This document shows, in pieces, positions 1-6,656 of a DNA stretch of 19,719 nt. The notes beneath the pieces are model-generated. The model ran no database searches and was not told the DNA's origin. It was given only the letters and a program-made list of their open reading frames with translations. Position numbers and translations under genes: made by a program. Within the stretch, counting starts at the first letter, position 1, and every line of letters starts with the position of its first letter. This DNA is from JAAAOZ01 sp964496595 (lineage in GTDB: Bacteria > Chloroflexota > Anaerolineae > B4-G1 > SLSP01), in the NCBI GenBank assembly GCA_964496595.1, contig CAZCAI010000090.1, positions 1 through 19,719 of the forward strand, read 5' to 3'.

Positions 1-200
1 GGGGGGGGCGGCGGGGGCGGCGGCTCCATGCCCTCGTGTAGCGGCGTGCGCCCCATGCGGAACATGTTCGTGCCGCAGACGGGGCACGTGCCGCGCATCG
101 CCGGTTGGGATCGACTGGTAAACACGGGCGTCAAATCCTGCATCTCCCGCTTCTCTTTACACTTTACACAATATGCCTTAAGTTTAAAATCTTCCGTCAT
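1..200 (-). CDS. DUF5679-type zinc ribbon protein, 3' end outside window
   Basis: This gene starts at an ATG at 200 and runs off the left edge; 66 complete codons are visible. The protein opens MTEDFKLKAYCVKCKEKREM and has a second Cys pair in TCPVCGTNMF, so there are two CxxC pairs about 35 residues apart, as expected for a small zinc ribbon. The pattern (YCVKC, R-x-M, G-x-CP-VCG-x-x-MF) matches my memory of DUF5679 proteins, whose function is not established and which may bind nucleic acid. After the ribbon it enters a proline run (MEPPPPPPP) encoded by the G-rich left edge. This could be a linker to another domain, so the true length is unknown. The start is supported by an AGGAAGG ribosome-binding site just upstream (about 204-210). 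The gene has its own consensus promoter at 314-342 with a leader of about 107 nt, so it is probably a separate unit from manC. Confidence 0.8.
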   Translation of the reverse strand, partial: MTEDFKLKAYCVKCKEKREMQDLTPVFTSRSQPAMRGTCPVCGTNMFRMGRTPLHEGMEPPPPPPP

Positions 201-313
201 AGCCCTTCCTATTTGATAAAAACTCGTCACTGAAATCCATCGCTAAAAGGCCCTTGGCTCTTTTAATCCACATTTTTGAGCCGTAGAGCCGCTCATATTC
301 GCAACGGCATTTC

Positions 314-342
314 ATCATAAAGGAAAGCCGTCAGGCTGTCAA
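314..342 (-). promoter_or_regulatory. Sigma70-type promoter for the DUF5679-type gene
   Basis: Read on the minus strand, TTGACA (337-342) is followed after exactly 17 bp by TATGAT (314-319). Transcription should start near 307, leaving a leader of about 107 nt before the ATG at 200. This is the best promoter match in the window. Confidence 0.8.
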
Positions 343-352
343 GCGGGGATGT

Positions 353-380
353 AAAAGCAAATCGCGATCACTTGCCTTTT
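353..380 (-). terminator. Possible weak terminator after manC
   Basis: On the minus-strand transcript an AAAAG(G)CAA arm pairs with TTGCTTTT, with one bulged base and a loop centred on ATCGCGAT. The U-rich stretch lies in the 3' arm rather than after it, so termination may be inefficient. Its place between the manC stop and the next promoter fits a terminator. Confidence 0.4.
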
Positions 381-384
381 CGCA

Positions 385-1482
385 TCACAACTTATCTTCG
401 CGCCCCTCATCCTTCAACTGATCGACGACGTCCCGCACATCCTGCGCCCGATCCCGGCGCGTGATCAACAGCGCGTCGGGCGTGTCCACGACGATCAAAT
501 CCTCCACGCCGATCAGCGCGACCAGCCGCTTATGTTGATCATACTCTGAAAAGACCATCGTCCGCTCCGCATCGACGCTGATCACATCGCCCTGGAGGAC
601 GTTGCCGTCGTCGTCCGCCTCGTGCAGCGCCATCACCGCGTCCCACGTCCCCACATCCGACCACTTCAGATCCACGGGGAAGACGGCGACCTTCTCCGCC
701 TTCTCCATAATCCCGTAGTCGATGGTCTCTTTTTTCACCTCGGGCCAGCGGGATTGCAGGACATTCTCGTAGTCCGGCGTGCCCAGAACCTCATCCAAGG
801 CTGTCAGGGTCTCGTAGAATGCGGGCATCCAGCGCTCCATCGCCGCCAAGATGCGATCCGCCCGCCAGATGAACATGCCGCTGTTCCAGGCGTACTCGCC
901 GCTCGCCACGAACGTCTCCGCGCGCTCGGCGTCGGGCTTCTCGGTGAACTGCTCGACCTCGAAATAATCAAAGCCGCCGATCTCACCCAGGCGCTCGCCC
1001 TGCCGAATGTAGCCATAGCCGGTCGAGGCGAACGCCGGCTCGATGCCCAAGGTCACGAGGTAATCCTGACGCGCCGCTTCCTGCGCCGCTACCAACACCT
1101 CGCGGAAGCGCTCGCGCCGCCCGATGAAGTGATCCGCCGTCAGCACCACCATCACCGCGTCGGGATCGCGCTCGCACAGGTGCAGCGCCGAGAGGCCGAT
1201 GCATGGCGCCGTCCCGCGCCCCAGCGGCTCGACGATGAAGTTCTCATCCGGCAGCTCCAGCGCCTGCGCCGAGAGATCCGCCACCTGATCCGCCGCCGTG
1301 ACGACAAAAATCTGCTCCGGCGGCAACAGGGGCGTCAGCCGATCCACCGCCAACTGGAACATCGTGCGGTCGCCAAGGAGCTTCAGCGCCTGTTTGGGAT
1401 GCGCCTGGCGACTGAGCGGCCACAATCGCGTCCCGCCGCCGCCGGCCATAATCAAGGGATACAAATGTTCGTGCTGTATCAT
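385..1482 (-). CDS. manC: Mannose-1-phosphate guanylyltransferase
   Basis: This enzyme makes GDP-mannose from mannose 1-phosphate and GTP in the cytoplasm, supplying mannose for polysaccharides and glycoproteins. The 365-residue protein carries the full nucleotidyltransferase signature: MAGGGGTRLWPLSR with a following PKQ near the N-terminus, EPLGRGTAPCIGL, TADHF, GYGYI, FTEKP, WNSGMF and SDVGTWDA. The C-terminal part is the short left-handed helix region; there is no cupin mannose-6-phosphate isomerase domain, so it is the monofunctional form. The ATG at 1482 is preceded by AGGAGG at good spacing. It lies 51 bp after the HDIG-motif gene and is probably the last gene of the ffh operon. The gap holds a 14-bp tandem repeat. 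No other sugar-nucleotide genes are in view, so its end product cannot be told from context. Confidence 0.93.
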   Translation of the reverse strand: MIQHEHLYPLIMAGGGGTRLWPLSRQAHPKQALKLLGDRTMFQLAVDRLTPLLPPEQIFVVTAADQVADLSAQALELPDENFIVEPLGRGTAPCIGLSALHLCERDPDAVMVVLTADHFIGRRERFREVLVAAQEAARQDYLVTLGIEPAFASTGYGYIRQGERLGEIGGFDYFEVEQFTEKPDAERAETFVASGEYAWNSGMFIWRADRILAAMERWMPAFYETLTALDEVLGTPDYENVLQSRWPEVKKETIDYGIMEKAEKVAVFPVDLKWSDVGTWDAVMALHEADDDGNVLQGDVISVDAERTMVFSEYDQHKRLVALIGVEDLIVVDTPDALLITRRDRAQDVRDVVDQLKDEGREDKL

Positions 1483-1498
1483 GTTTGCCTCCTGTGAA

Positions 1499-1526
1499 AA
1501 TTGCGAATGATGAATTGCGAATGAGG
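1499..1526. repeat. Two 14-bp tandem repeats between manC and the HD gene
   Basis: AATTGCGAATGATG (1499-1512) is followed directly by AATTGCGAATGAGG (1513-1526), with one mismatch. The repeat fills most of the 51-bp spacer and resembles the short intergenic repeats seen elsewhere in this window. Confidence 0.75.
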
Positions 1527-1533
1527 AATAATA

Positions 1534-2082
1534 TCAATTAGAAAATTTTTCCACCCACGATTCGAAGACGCGCTCGGCGCGCGGGCCGTACTTTACCACT
1601 CGCGCGCGCACCTCCGCGATTTCCAATTCGCGCCACAACTGGCCGGGTAGCTTGCGGAAAAAGAGATCGGCCCAACTGATAATCTCCTCCTCCAGCGTCT
1701 GGGGGACAAAATCGCGAAGCGGCAGGGGGAGATTCTGCGCGAGGACCTCGGCGCGTGGAATGCCCACCCCGACGTGGCGCTCGGCGACTAAGGCGTGCCG
1801 GGGCAGTCCGGCCTGCTCCAGGATGCGCCGACCCTCGGAAAGATGCGCCAGGTAGGGCAGATCGCCCGTGCATCCTATCGCGGGCGCATCGACGTTGGCA
1901 ATGCCGATGTCGTGGAGCATCGCCGCTTCTTCAATGAAGCGCTGTTGCGCTGCCGAAAGCCCCATCCGCCGGGCGATGTGCAGCGCTTTGGCCGTAACAG
2001 CCGCCACATGGGGCACGTAGATCGCGTAGGTCGCAGAATCGGGCGGGATGTATCGGTGCAGGATCGCGAAGTAGTCCACCAT
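1534..2082 (-). CDS. HDIG-motif HD-domain phosphohydrolase
   Basis: This is a 182-residue protein of the HD superfamily, whose members usually hydrolyse phosphate esters of nucleotides with bound metals. The expected metal ligands are visible in order: His25, the HDIG motif at 57-60 (His57, Asp58), His80, His103 and Asp139 in SWADLFF. The spacing is that of compact single-domain HDIG proteins, and no partner domain such as a receiver or PAS is attached. The substrate cannot be deduced. The ATG lies 6 bp after the dprA stop with only a weak Shine-Dalgarno, so translation is probably coupled to dprA. It sits in the same operon as dprA and manC. The HD-superfamily assignment is secure; the exact activity is not. 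Confidence 0.85.
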   Translation of the reverse strand: MVDYFAILHRYIPPDSATYAIYVPHVAAVTAKALHIARRMGLSAAQQRFIEEAAMLHDIGIANVDAPAIGCTGDLPYLAHLSEGRRILEQAGLPRHALVAERHVGVGIPRAEVLAQNLPLPLRDFVPQTLEEEIISWADLFFRKLPGQLWRELEIAEVRARVVKYGPRAERVFESWVEKFSN

Positions 2083-2088
2083 TCGGGC

Positions 2089-3225
2089 CTACGTCTCCGC
2101 ATCGTCGGAAGCAGCAGCGTCCGTGACATACGGTTCGCGAGCCTCGTGGGCGCGCACATATTGGAGCGTCCCCACCTGCCGCGTCATGCCCTTCAGTTCC
2201 ATCATCACCAGCGCGCTGCTGACCTCCTCGGCGGAGAGGGCAGCAGCGCGCGCGATCACGTCGATGTGCTGGGGCGAGGCGGAGAGTTGATCCCAGATGG
2301 CGGCCTCGGTTGCGTTGGCGGGCAAGACCTCGCGCGCGACCTGCTGTTCAGAGACCTGATCCAAGTGGAGGGTCTCCAACACATCGCGCGCTTCCGTGAC
2401 GACGTGCGCGCCATCGCGGAGCAGGCGGTTGCATCCCGCCGACGCCGGACTCAGGATGCTGCCCGGCACCGCGAAGACGTCCCGGCCCTGATCGGCCGCG
2501 AAATCCGCCGTGATAAGCGCCCCGCTGCGCAAGCCCGCCTCGATCACGATGACGCCCAAGCTCAAGCCGCTGATGATGCGATTGCGCGGGGGAAAGTTGG
2601 AGCCTTCGGGCGGCGTGCCCAAGGGATAGTCACTGACCAGTGCGCCATTTTCGGCGATGCGGCGGGCGAGTCGCTTGTGCTCCGGCGGGTAGACGCGATC
2701 CACGCCGCAGCCGAGAACGGCGATAGTGCGCCCGCCAGCCTCCAGCGCGGCCTTGTGCGCGATGCCATCGATGCCGCGCGCCATCCCGCTGACGATGGTC
2801 ACGCCGTTGCGAGCCAGGTCGGTGGCCAGGCGGTGGGCCACCTCGCGGCCATAGACCGTCGCTTTGCGGGTGCCCACGATGGCCACGGCCCACTCATCGG
2901 CGGGGGTGATCTCGCCGCGCATAAACAACAGCGGCGGCGCGTCCAAAAGCTGTGAGAGCAGAGGCGGATAGTCGGTGCTCTGCCACGTAGAAAGTTGCAC
3001 GTTGGCTTTTTGGATGCGGGTCAGGACCTGATCCAAATCAACTTGACGGCGCACCTTCAGTAAATTGCGGAGCGAACGCTTGTCCAGATCGGCCTCGCGC
3101 AAGGCGTGCTCCGGCGCCTCCCACGCGCTCTTCACATTGCCGAAGATCTCCAGCAGACCGCGCAACCTTCGCGGCCCAATTCCGCGCACCAGATTAAAGC
3201 CCACCCAATACCGCAGATGATCCAT
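2089..3225 (-). CDS. dprA: DNA-processing protein DprA
   Basis: DprA binds incoming single-stranded DNA during natural transformation and loads RecA. The 378-residue protein has the standard three parts: an N-terminal helix-hairpin-helix/SAM-like segment (FNLVRGIGPRRL), a central Rossmann fold with GMARGIDGIAHKAAL, GCGVDRVYPPEH, NFPPRNRIISGLS, EAGLRSGALITADFA and GRDVFAVPG, and a C-terminal winged-helix domain (about the last 70 residues). I chose the ATG at 3225 because GTGAGG lies at Shine-Dalgarno distance and the product then starts MDHLRYWVGFNL, like other DprA proteins. A GTG at 3237 would add only four residues. It is separated from rimM by 150 bp that holds a strong hairpin. No other competence genes are in view. 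Confidence 0.95.
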   Translation of the reverse strand: MDHLRYWVGFNLVRGIGPRRLRGLLEIFGNVKSAWEAPEHALREADLDKRSLRNLLKVRRQVDLDQVLTRIQKANVQLSTWQSTDYPPLLSQLLDAPPLLFMRGEITPADEWAVAIVGTRKATVYGREVAHRLATDLARNGVTIVSGMARGIDGIAHKAALEAGGRTIAVLGCGVDRVYPPEHKRLARRIAENGALVSDYPLGTPPEGSNFPPRNRIISGLSLGVIVIEAGLRSGALITADFAADQGRDVFAVPGSILSPASAGCNRLLRDGAHVVTEARDVLETLHLDQVSEQQVAREVLPANATEAAIWDQLSASPQHIDVIARAAALSAEEVSSALVMMELKGMTRQVGTLQYVRAHEAREPYVTDAAASDDAET

Positions 3226-3247
3226 CAACAGCCTCACATAGAGAAAG

Positions 3248-3271
3248 CAGGGGGGCTAATAGCCTCCCCTG
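3248..3271 (-). promoter_or_regulatory. Strong GC hairpin just upstream of dprA
   Basis: A CAGGGG arm and GGCTA pair with TAGCC and CCCCTG, with one bulged base and a very short loop. On the transcript it is followed by TGCTTTCTC and then by the dprA Shine-Dalgarno. It could be an attenuator, an mRNA-stability structure or a leaky terminator between rimM and dprA. The U-tract is too broken to call a terminator. Confidence 0.45.
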
Positions 3272-3302
3272 TGAAATGTCACGTCATTGAACTGCGCAAC
3301 TA

Positions 3303-3324
3303 AGGATTAAGATCGAGGATTAAG
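3303..3324. repeat. Two AGGATTAAG direct repeats, 13 bp apart
   Basis: AGGATTAAG occurs at 3303-3311 and 3316-3324 in the rimM-dprA gap. Further right in the same gap, CCTCAAT occurs twice (about 3364-3380, partly in the rimM 3' end). It is another short degenerate tandem repeat placed between genes. Confidence 0.55.
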
Positions 3325-3375
3325 GCTGGAGACAAATCAGAGCGACGAGCGTATCCTACATCAACCTCAATAACC

Positions 3376-3897
3376 TCAATCCAGGAGACCGGGCATAGGG
3401 GTGATCACCATACGCATCGCGTCGAAGTCGATCTCGCGCACAGCGTCCTCGATGGCGGGGATGAGAATCTCACCGCGCGGGCCATGCACGACAAAGACGT
3501 CGTTCGCACCCGGCGGCGCCAGCACTTCCACGATCTCGCCCAACGCCTCACCGTCTGCGGTCTCCACCTGCATGCCGACGACCTGGAAGTGATAGTACTC
3601 CTCCTCTTCCAGGGGGACGGCGTCTTCTATCGCGACATAAACGACCTGATCCCGAAACGCCTCAGCGGCGCTGCGATCCTCAATGCCTTCCAACTTAAGC
3701 AAGATCCGATCCTTGTGGCAGCGAGCCTTCTCAATCGCCATTCGGCGATAGGCTGGCCCCACGTAGATATGCGAGACCTCGGCCAGGCGCTCAGGGAAAT
3801 CGGTGAAGGACTGCACGCGCAACTCCCCTCGAATGCCGTGAGGGCGCAGCACTCGACCAACAGCTAAATAACGAGGCTCAGGTCGCTGGGTTAGCAT
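3376..3897 (-). CDS. rimM: 16S rRNA-processing protein RimM
   Basis: RimM helps assemble the head of the 30S ribosomal subunit and binds ribosomal protein S19. The 173-residue length is normal. The N-terminal RimM domain shows LAVGRVLRPHGIRGELRV (about residues 11-28). The C-terminal PRC-barrel domain shows YYHFQVVGMQV, GEIVEVLAPPGANDVFVV and ILIPAIEDAVREID. It lies 46 bp after khpA in the usual rpsP-khpA-rimM order; trmD and rplS, which often follow, are absent here. The ATG at 3897 lies in the loop of a perfect 14-bp hairpin whose 5' arm contains the GAGG Shine-Dalgarno, so translation may be regulated. Confidence 0.95.
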   Translation of the reverse strand: MLTQRPEPRYLAVGRVLRPHGIRGELRVQSFTDFPERLAEVSHIYVGPAYRRMAIEKARCHKDRILLKLEGIEDRSAAEAFRDQVVYVAIEDAVPLEEEEYYHFQVVGMQVETADGEALGEIVEVLAPPGANDVFVVHGPRGEILIPAIEDAVREIDFDAMRMVITPMPGLLD

Positions 3898-3912
3898 GCC
3901 TGAGCCTCGTTA
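3869..3912 (-). promoter_or_regulatory. 14-bp perfect hairpin enclosing the rimM start codon
   Basis: The arms at 3869-3882 and 3899-3912 are exact inverted repeats (TAACGAGGCTCAGG on the transcript's 5' side). The 16-nt loop contains the rimM ATG. The 5' arm contains the GAGG ribosome-binding site, and the 3' arm encodes RimM residues 6-10. In the mRNA this should hide the Shine-Dalgarno, suggesting translational control or coupling to khpA translation. The repeat is seen directly; the regulation is inferred. Confidence 0.65.
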
Positions 3913-3943
3913 CGAGATAACAAAATGGCCGTTTGGGCCACGG

Positions 3944-4180
3944 TTACACAATCTCCAATGTAACCTTTTTCCCCATCTTCGCGCCTAAGACGCGCGCCAG
4001 GGAACGCATCGCATTGATCGTTCGGCCTCCACGGCCAATCATCCGCCCCATATCCTCGGATGCGACACGTAATTCGAGGACTAAAGAGGTTTCCCCCTCG
4101 ATCTCGGAAAGCTCAACTGCTTCAGGCTCATCCGCGAGCGCTTTGACGATATATTCAACCAGATCCTTGACTGCTGACAT
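3944..4180 (-). CDS. khpA: KH-domain RNA-binding protein KhpA
   Basis: This is a 78-residue single KH-domain protein of the KhpA/YlqC family, which binds RNA and in several bacteria partners with KhpB to control cell length and sRNA function. The GxxG loop is visible in GRMIGRGGRTINAMRSL (about residues 45-61), followed by the KKVTLEIV final strand. The length and the position between rpsP and rimM are typical. The ATG at 4180 has an AAGGAGG ribosome-binding site at ideal spacing. It is separated from rpsP by 162 bp and from rimM by 46 bp. No khpB is in view. Confidence 0.95.
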   Translation of the reverse strand: MSAVKDLVEYIVKALADEPEAVELSEIEGETSLVLELRVASEDMGRMIGRGGRTINAMRSLARVLGAKMGKKVTLEIV

Positions 4181-4342
4181 TGCGATTCCTCCTTAAAGAT
4201 GTAATTGGGATAGGGAAAGAAATAGACAAGCAATCGAACTAAACAACCTAAGGAAGTCCCGAAATTTCAAACTCCCAAACTCGTTACTTTTCCCTCAAAA
4301 AAAACAGGCGCATTTAGGAGATTTATTTTTTCTCGGAACGGC
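4181..4342. other. 162-bp spacer between rpsP and khpA
   Basis: I see no gene or clear regulatory site here. On the transcript there is a run of eight T at about 4299-4306, but no stable stem in front of it, so I do not call a terminator. It is AT-rich compared with the genes on either side. Confidence 0.5.
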
Positions 4343-4906
4343 CTAAGCTTCCGTTTCCTTAGTTGCAGCCTCGACATCATCCTCTGCTTCTGTTTCCTCG
4401 TCATCCACAGTCTCAGCTTCATCCTCTGCTTCGATATGCTCATCATCCGCAGATTCAGCGCCAGGCGCCTCTTCCAACTCTCCTTCAGACGCCTCTTCCT
4501 CCGAGACTTCCTCTTCCTCCGACGTTTCGGCAACCGTGGCCTCTTCCGTCTCAGTTTCTAGCGCTTCGTTGGCTACTGCAACCTCGACTTCTTTCGCCTC
4601 TGTGCCTGCTTCGGCCTCTGCGACCAGGGCCTCAATAGATTCTCCAGCTTTCATCCGCTCAAAACGTTCCCATGTCCCGTACGTCTTGAAAATGCGACGC
4701 ACAGACTCGCTGGGCTGCGTCCCTACGGAGAGCCAATAGAGCGCGCGCTCTTCTTTGTATCGCACGGTCTCCGGCTCGGTGCGCGGATTATAGAAGCCGA
4801 TGGTCTCCACAAACTTACCGTCACGAGGTGACGTGGAATCTGCAACCACGATTCGAAAACTTGGTTGCTTTTTCTTACCAACCCGACGTAATCTTATTCT
4901 AAGCAT
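4343..4906 (-). CDS. rpsP: 30S ribosomal protein S16 with long acidic tail
   Basis: S16 is a 30S assembly protein that binds 16S rRNA. Residues 1-90 are a standard S16: MLRIRLRRVGKKKQPSFRIV, DSTSPRDGKFVETIGFYNP and the region ending SVRRIFKTYGTWERFERMKAG. Most S16 proteins stop at about 80-90 residues; this one continues for about 97 residues made mainly of Glu, Ala, Asp, Thr and Ser with almost no basic residues. The tail is probably disordered and is odd for a protein that otherwise binds RNA through basic residues. The reading frame is continuous, with no sign of a frameshift, and a normal AGGAGG site precedes the ATG. It follows ffh after 92 bp in the conserved ffh-rpsP-khpA-rimM order. 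Confidence 0.95.
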   Translation of the reverse strand: MLRIRLRRVGKKKQPSFRIVVADSTSPRDGKFVETIGFYNPRTEPETVRYKEERALYWLSVGTQPSESVRRIFKTYGTWERFERMKAGESIEALVAEAEAGTEAKEVEVAVANEALETETEEATVAETSEEEEVSEEEASEGELEEAPGAESADDEHIEAEDEAETVDDEETEAEDDVEAATKETEA

Positions 4907-4998
4907 AAGCCTCCTGTCCTATCAGTTTCAGAGTGAGAATAGATATGAGTGTTAGAAGATGAGTTCTCAGTGCCTACTATATGCCAGAAAACTCTTAT

Positions 4999-6333
4999 TT
5001 AAAAGAAGCGCGATAAGTTACCTAAACCACGCATCTTGCCTTGATTTAACTGCTTCATCATGCGCTTCATCTGACGATGTTGCGAAAGCAGTTGGTTGAT
5101 CTCTTGCACGGTCGTTCCGCTGCCTTGAGCAATGCGACGCTTCCGACTGCCATTGAGGATGCGGGGCCGCCGGCGCTCCTCCGGCGTCATCGAGAGGATC
5201 ATCGCCTCGACGCGCGTGAGTTGTTCCTCGGTCTGCGCGCGATCAATATCGACGCCGCGCAACAGTTTACCCGCGCCAGGGATCATTCCCAACAACTCGT
5301 CAAGCGGGCCCATCTTCCGCACCTGACGCAATTGATCCAAGAAGTCTTCGAGATCAAAATCGCCCTTGCGGAGCTTACGCTCCATCTCCTCGGCCTGCTG
5401 TTGGTCAAAGGCAGTCTCCGCCTTCTCGATCAGCGACATCACGTCACCCATACCTAAGATGCGGGAGGCCAGGCGATCGGGATGGAAAAGCTCGAGATCC
5501 TTCGGCTTCTCGCCGACGCCCATATATTTAATGGGCACACCGGTCACGGCGCGCATGCTGATCGCGGCGCCGCCGCGCGCATCGCCATCGACCTTGGTCA
5601 GGATCAGGCCGGTCAAACCAACGCGCTCGTGGAATCCGCCCGCGATGTTGACCGCTTCTTGACCCGTCATCGCGTCAGCGACCAGCAGCACCTCAACGGG
5701 ATTAACACGCTCCCGGACGGCGATCAATTCCTTCATCATCTCGTCATCGATTTGCAGGCGCCCGGCAGTGTCCAACAGGATAATATCGGAGCCGAGGCTG
5801 CGCGCCTCTTCTAAGCTCCGTTCGCAAATATCCGGCGGCTGCGCGCCGTTCGGTTCACTGTAAACAGGGATGTTGAGTTGGCGTCCCAACGTCTGGAGCT
5901 GCTCGACGGCGGCCGGGCGATAAATATCGGCGGCCACCATCAACGGGAAGTGCCCTTTGGATCGCAGATGGAGGGCCAACTTCGCGGCGGTGGTCGTCTT
6001 ACCCGACCCCTGCAAGCCCACCAACATAATCACGTAGGGCGCGCGACCCTTCAACTCCAAGCGCCCCGGTTCGCCCAAGGTCGCCACTAACTCATCGTGG
6101 ACGATCTTGATGACCTGTTGCGATGGATTCAAGGCCCGCGAGACCTCTTCACCGACGGCCTGTTCGCGAACGCGTGTTACAAAATCTTTGACGACTTTGT
6201 AGTTAACGTCCGCTTCTAACAGCGCGAGACGAATCTCGCGCATCACGGCTTTTACATCCTGCTCGCGCAGGACGCCGTGCTTCCCCAGGCGATCAAAGAT
6301 ACCCTGTAACTTGTCACTTAATGATTCAAACAT
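4999..6333 (-). CDS. ffh: Signal recognition particle protein Ffh (SRP54)
   Basis: Ffh binds signal sequences of nascent membrane proteins together with 4.5S RNA and delivers ribosomes to FtsY at the membrane. The 444-residue protein shows the N-terminal helical bundle (1-90), the GTPase P-loop GLQGSGKTTTAAKLA (about 106-120), DTAGRLQ (188-194), TKVDGDARGG (246-255) and the methionine-rich M domain from about 300, with the RNA-binding helices around RRPRILNGSRKRRIAQGSG. The length is normal. The ATG at 6333 lies about 32 nt after the predicted transcription start, with AAAGGA upstream. It is the first gene of the long minus-strand cluster, which continues into rpsP after 92 bp. No SRP RNA gene was recognised nearby. 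Confidence 0.97.
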   Translation of the reverse strand: MFESLSDKLQGIFDRLGKHGVLREQDVKAVMREIRLALLEADVNYKVVKDFVTRVREQAVGEEVSRALNPSQQVIKIVHDELVATLGEPGRLELKGRAPYVIMLVGLQGSGKTTTAAKLALHLRSKGHFPLMVAADIYRPAAVEQLQTLGRQLNIPVYSEPNGAQPPDICERSLEEARSLGSDIILLDTAGRLQIDDEMMKELIAVRERVNPVEVLLVADAMTGQEAVNIAGGFHERVGLTGLILTKVDGDARGGAAISMRAVTGVPIKYMGVGEKPKDLELFHPDRLASRILGMGDVMSLIEKAETAFDQQQAEEMERKLRKGDFDLEDFLDQLRQVRKMGPLDELLGMIPGAGKLLRGVDIDRAQTEEQLTRVEAMILSMTPEERRRPRILNGSRKRRIAQGSGTTVQEINQLLSQHRQMKRMMKQLNQGKMRGLGNLSRFF

Positions 6334-6371
6334 CTACGTCCTTTTGTGATCTCATGCATACTACTGAGTAC

Positions 6372-6399
6372 ATTCTAATGTATATTGAAAATTCGTCAA
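6372..6399 (-). promoter_or_regulatory. Sigma70-type promoter of the ffh operon
   Basis: On the minus strand, TTGACG (6394-6399) is followed after 16 bp by TAGAAT (6372-6377). The start point would be near 6365, giving a leader of about 30 nt before ffh. This is the only good promoter match upstream of the seven-gene cluster. Confidence 0.6.
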
Positions 6400-6554
6400 G
6401 AGTAAGAGGGGCATTCAAATTGGCGCAGCCCTTGTCAAATCCGCAGAGCAAGGCATAATAACGTTGGCTCATATAGGAAATTGGGTGAAAGATTGCGGAT
6501 GAATTTAGATCGGGGGGGCGAGGACTAAAGGCCTCTGGACAGGCCTATGGCCAA

Positions 6555-6574
6555 CCTTCCTCCTGCGAGGAAGG
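6555..6574. repeat. 8-bp perfect hairpin inside the MITE-like element
   Basis: CCTTCCTC and GAGGAAGG pair around a CTGC loop. A second small hairpin, GGCGC-GTTA-GCGCC, lies at 6602-6615. They show that the interior of the element is strongly structured on both strands. Confidence 0.6.
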
Positions 6575-6630
6575 CCCCCGCGCCCGCGTAGGCGGTCGCT
6601 TGGCGCGTTAGCGCCTGCCTCAGGACTTCC

Positions 6631-6656
6631 GTAGGTCAGTAGACCTACTGGTCTAC
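6631..6656. repeat. Two overlapping, mutually exclusive hairpins
   Basis: GTAGGTC (6631-6637) pairs with GACCTAC (6642-6648) around AGTA. GTAGACC (6639-6645) pairs with GGTCTAC (6650-6656) around TACT. The two stems share bases, so only one can form at a time. Both are perfect 7-bp stems with 4-base loops. Confidence 0.6.

Noticed and set aside
622..1497. Long open frame antisense to manC
   Set aside because: It is a by-product of GC-rich codon use; the protein is rich in Arg, His and Gln with no domain, while the minus strand holds every manC motif.
1795..2955. 386-codon open frame antisense to dprA and the HD gene
   Set aside because: It spans two well-supported genes on the other strand, and its translation has no recognisable family feature.
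4267..4533. Lys/Arg-rich frame overlapping the rpsP acidic tail
   Set aside because: It is the same-strand shifted frame of Glu/Asp-rich codons (GAA/GAG read as AAG/AGA) and extends into the spacer; there is no ribosome-binding site.
6433..6438. TTGACA on the minus strand upstream of ffh
   Set aside because: No acceptable -10 box lies 16-18 bp downstream (AATGCC at 17 bp); the promoter at 6372-6399 is better.
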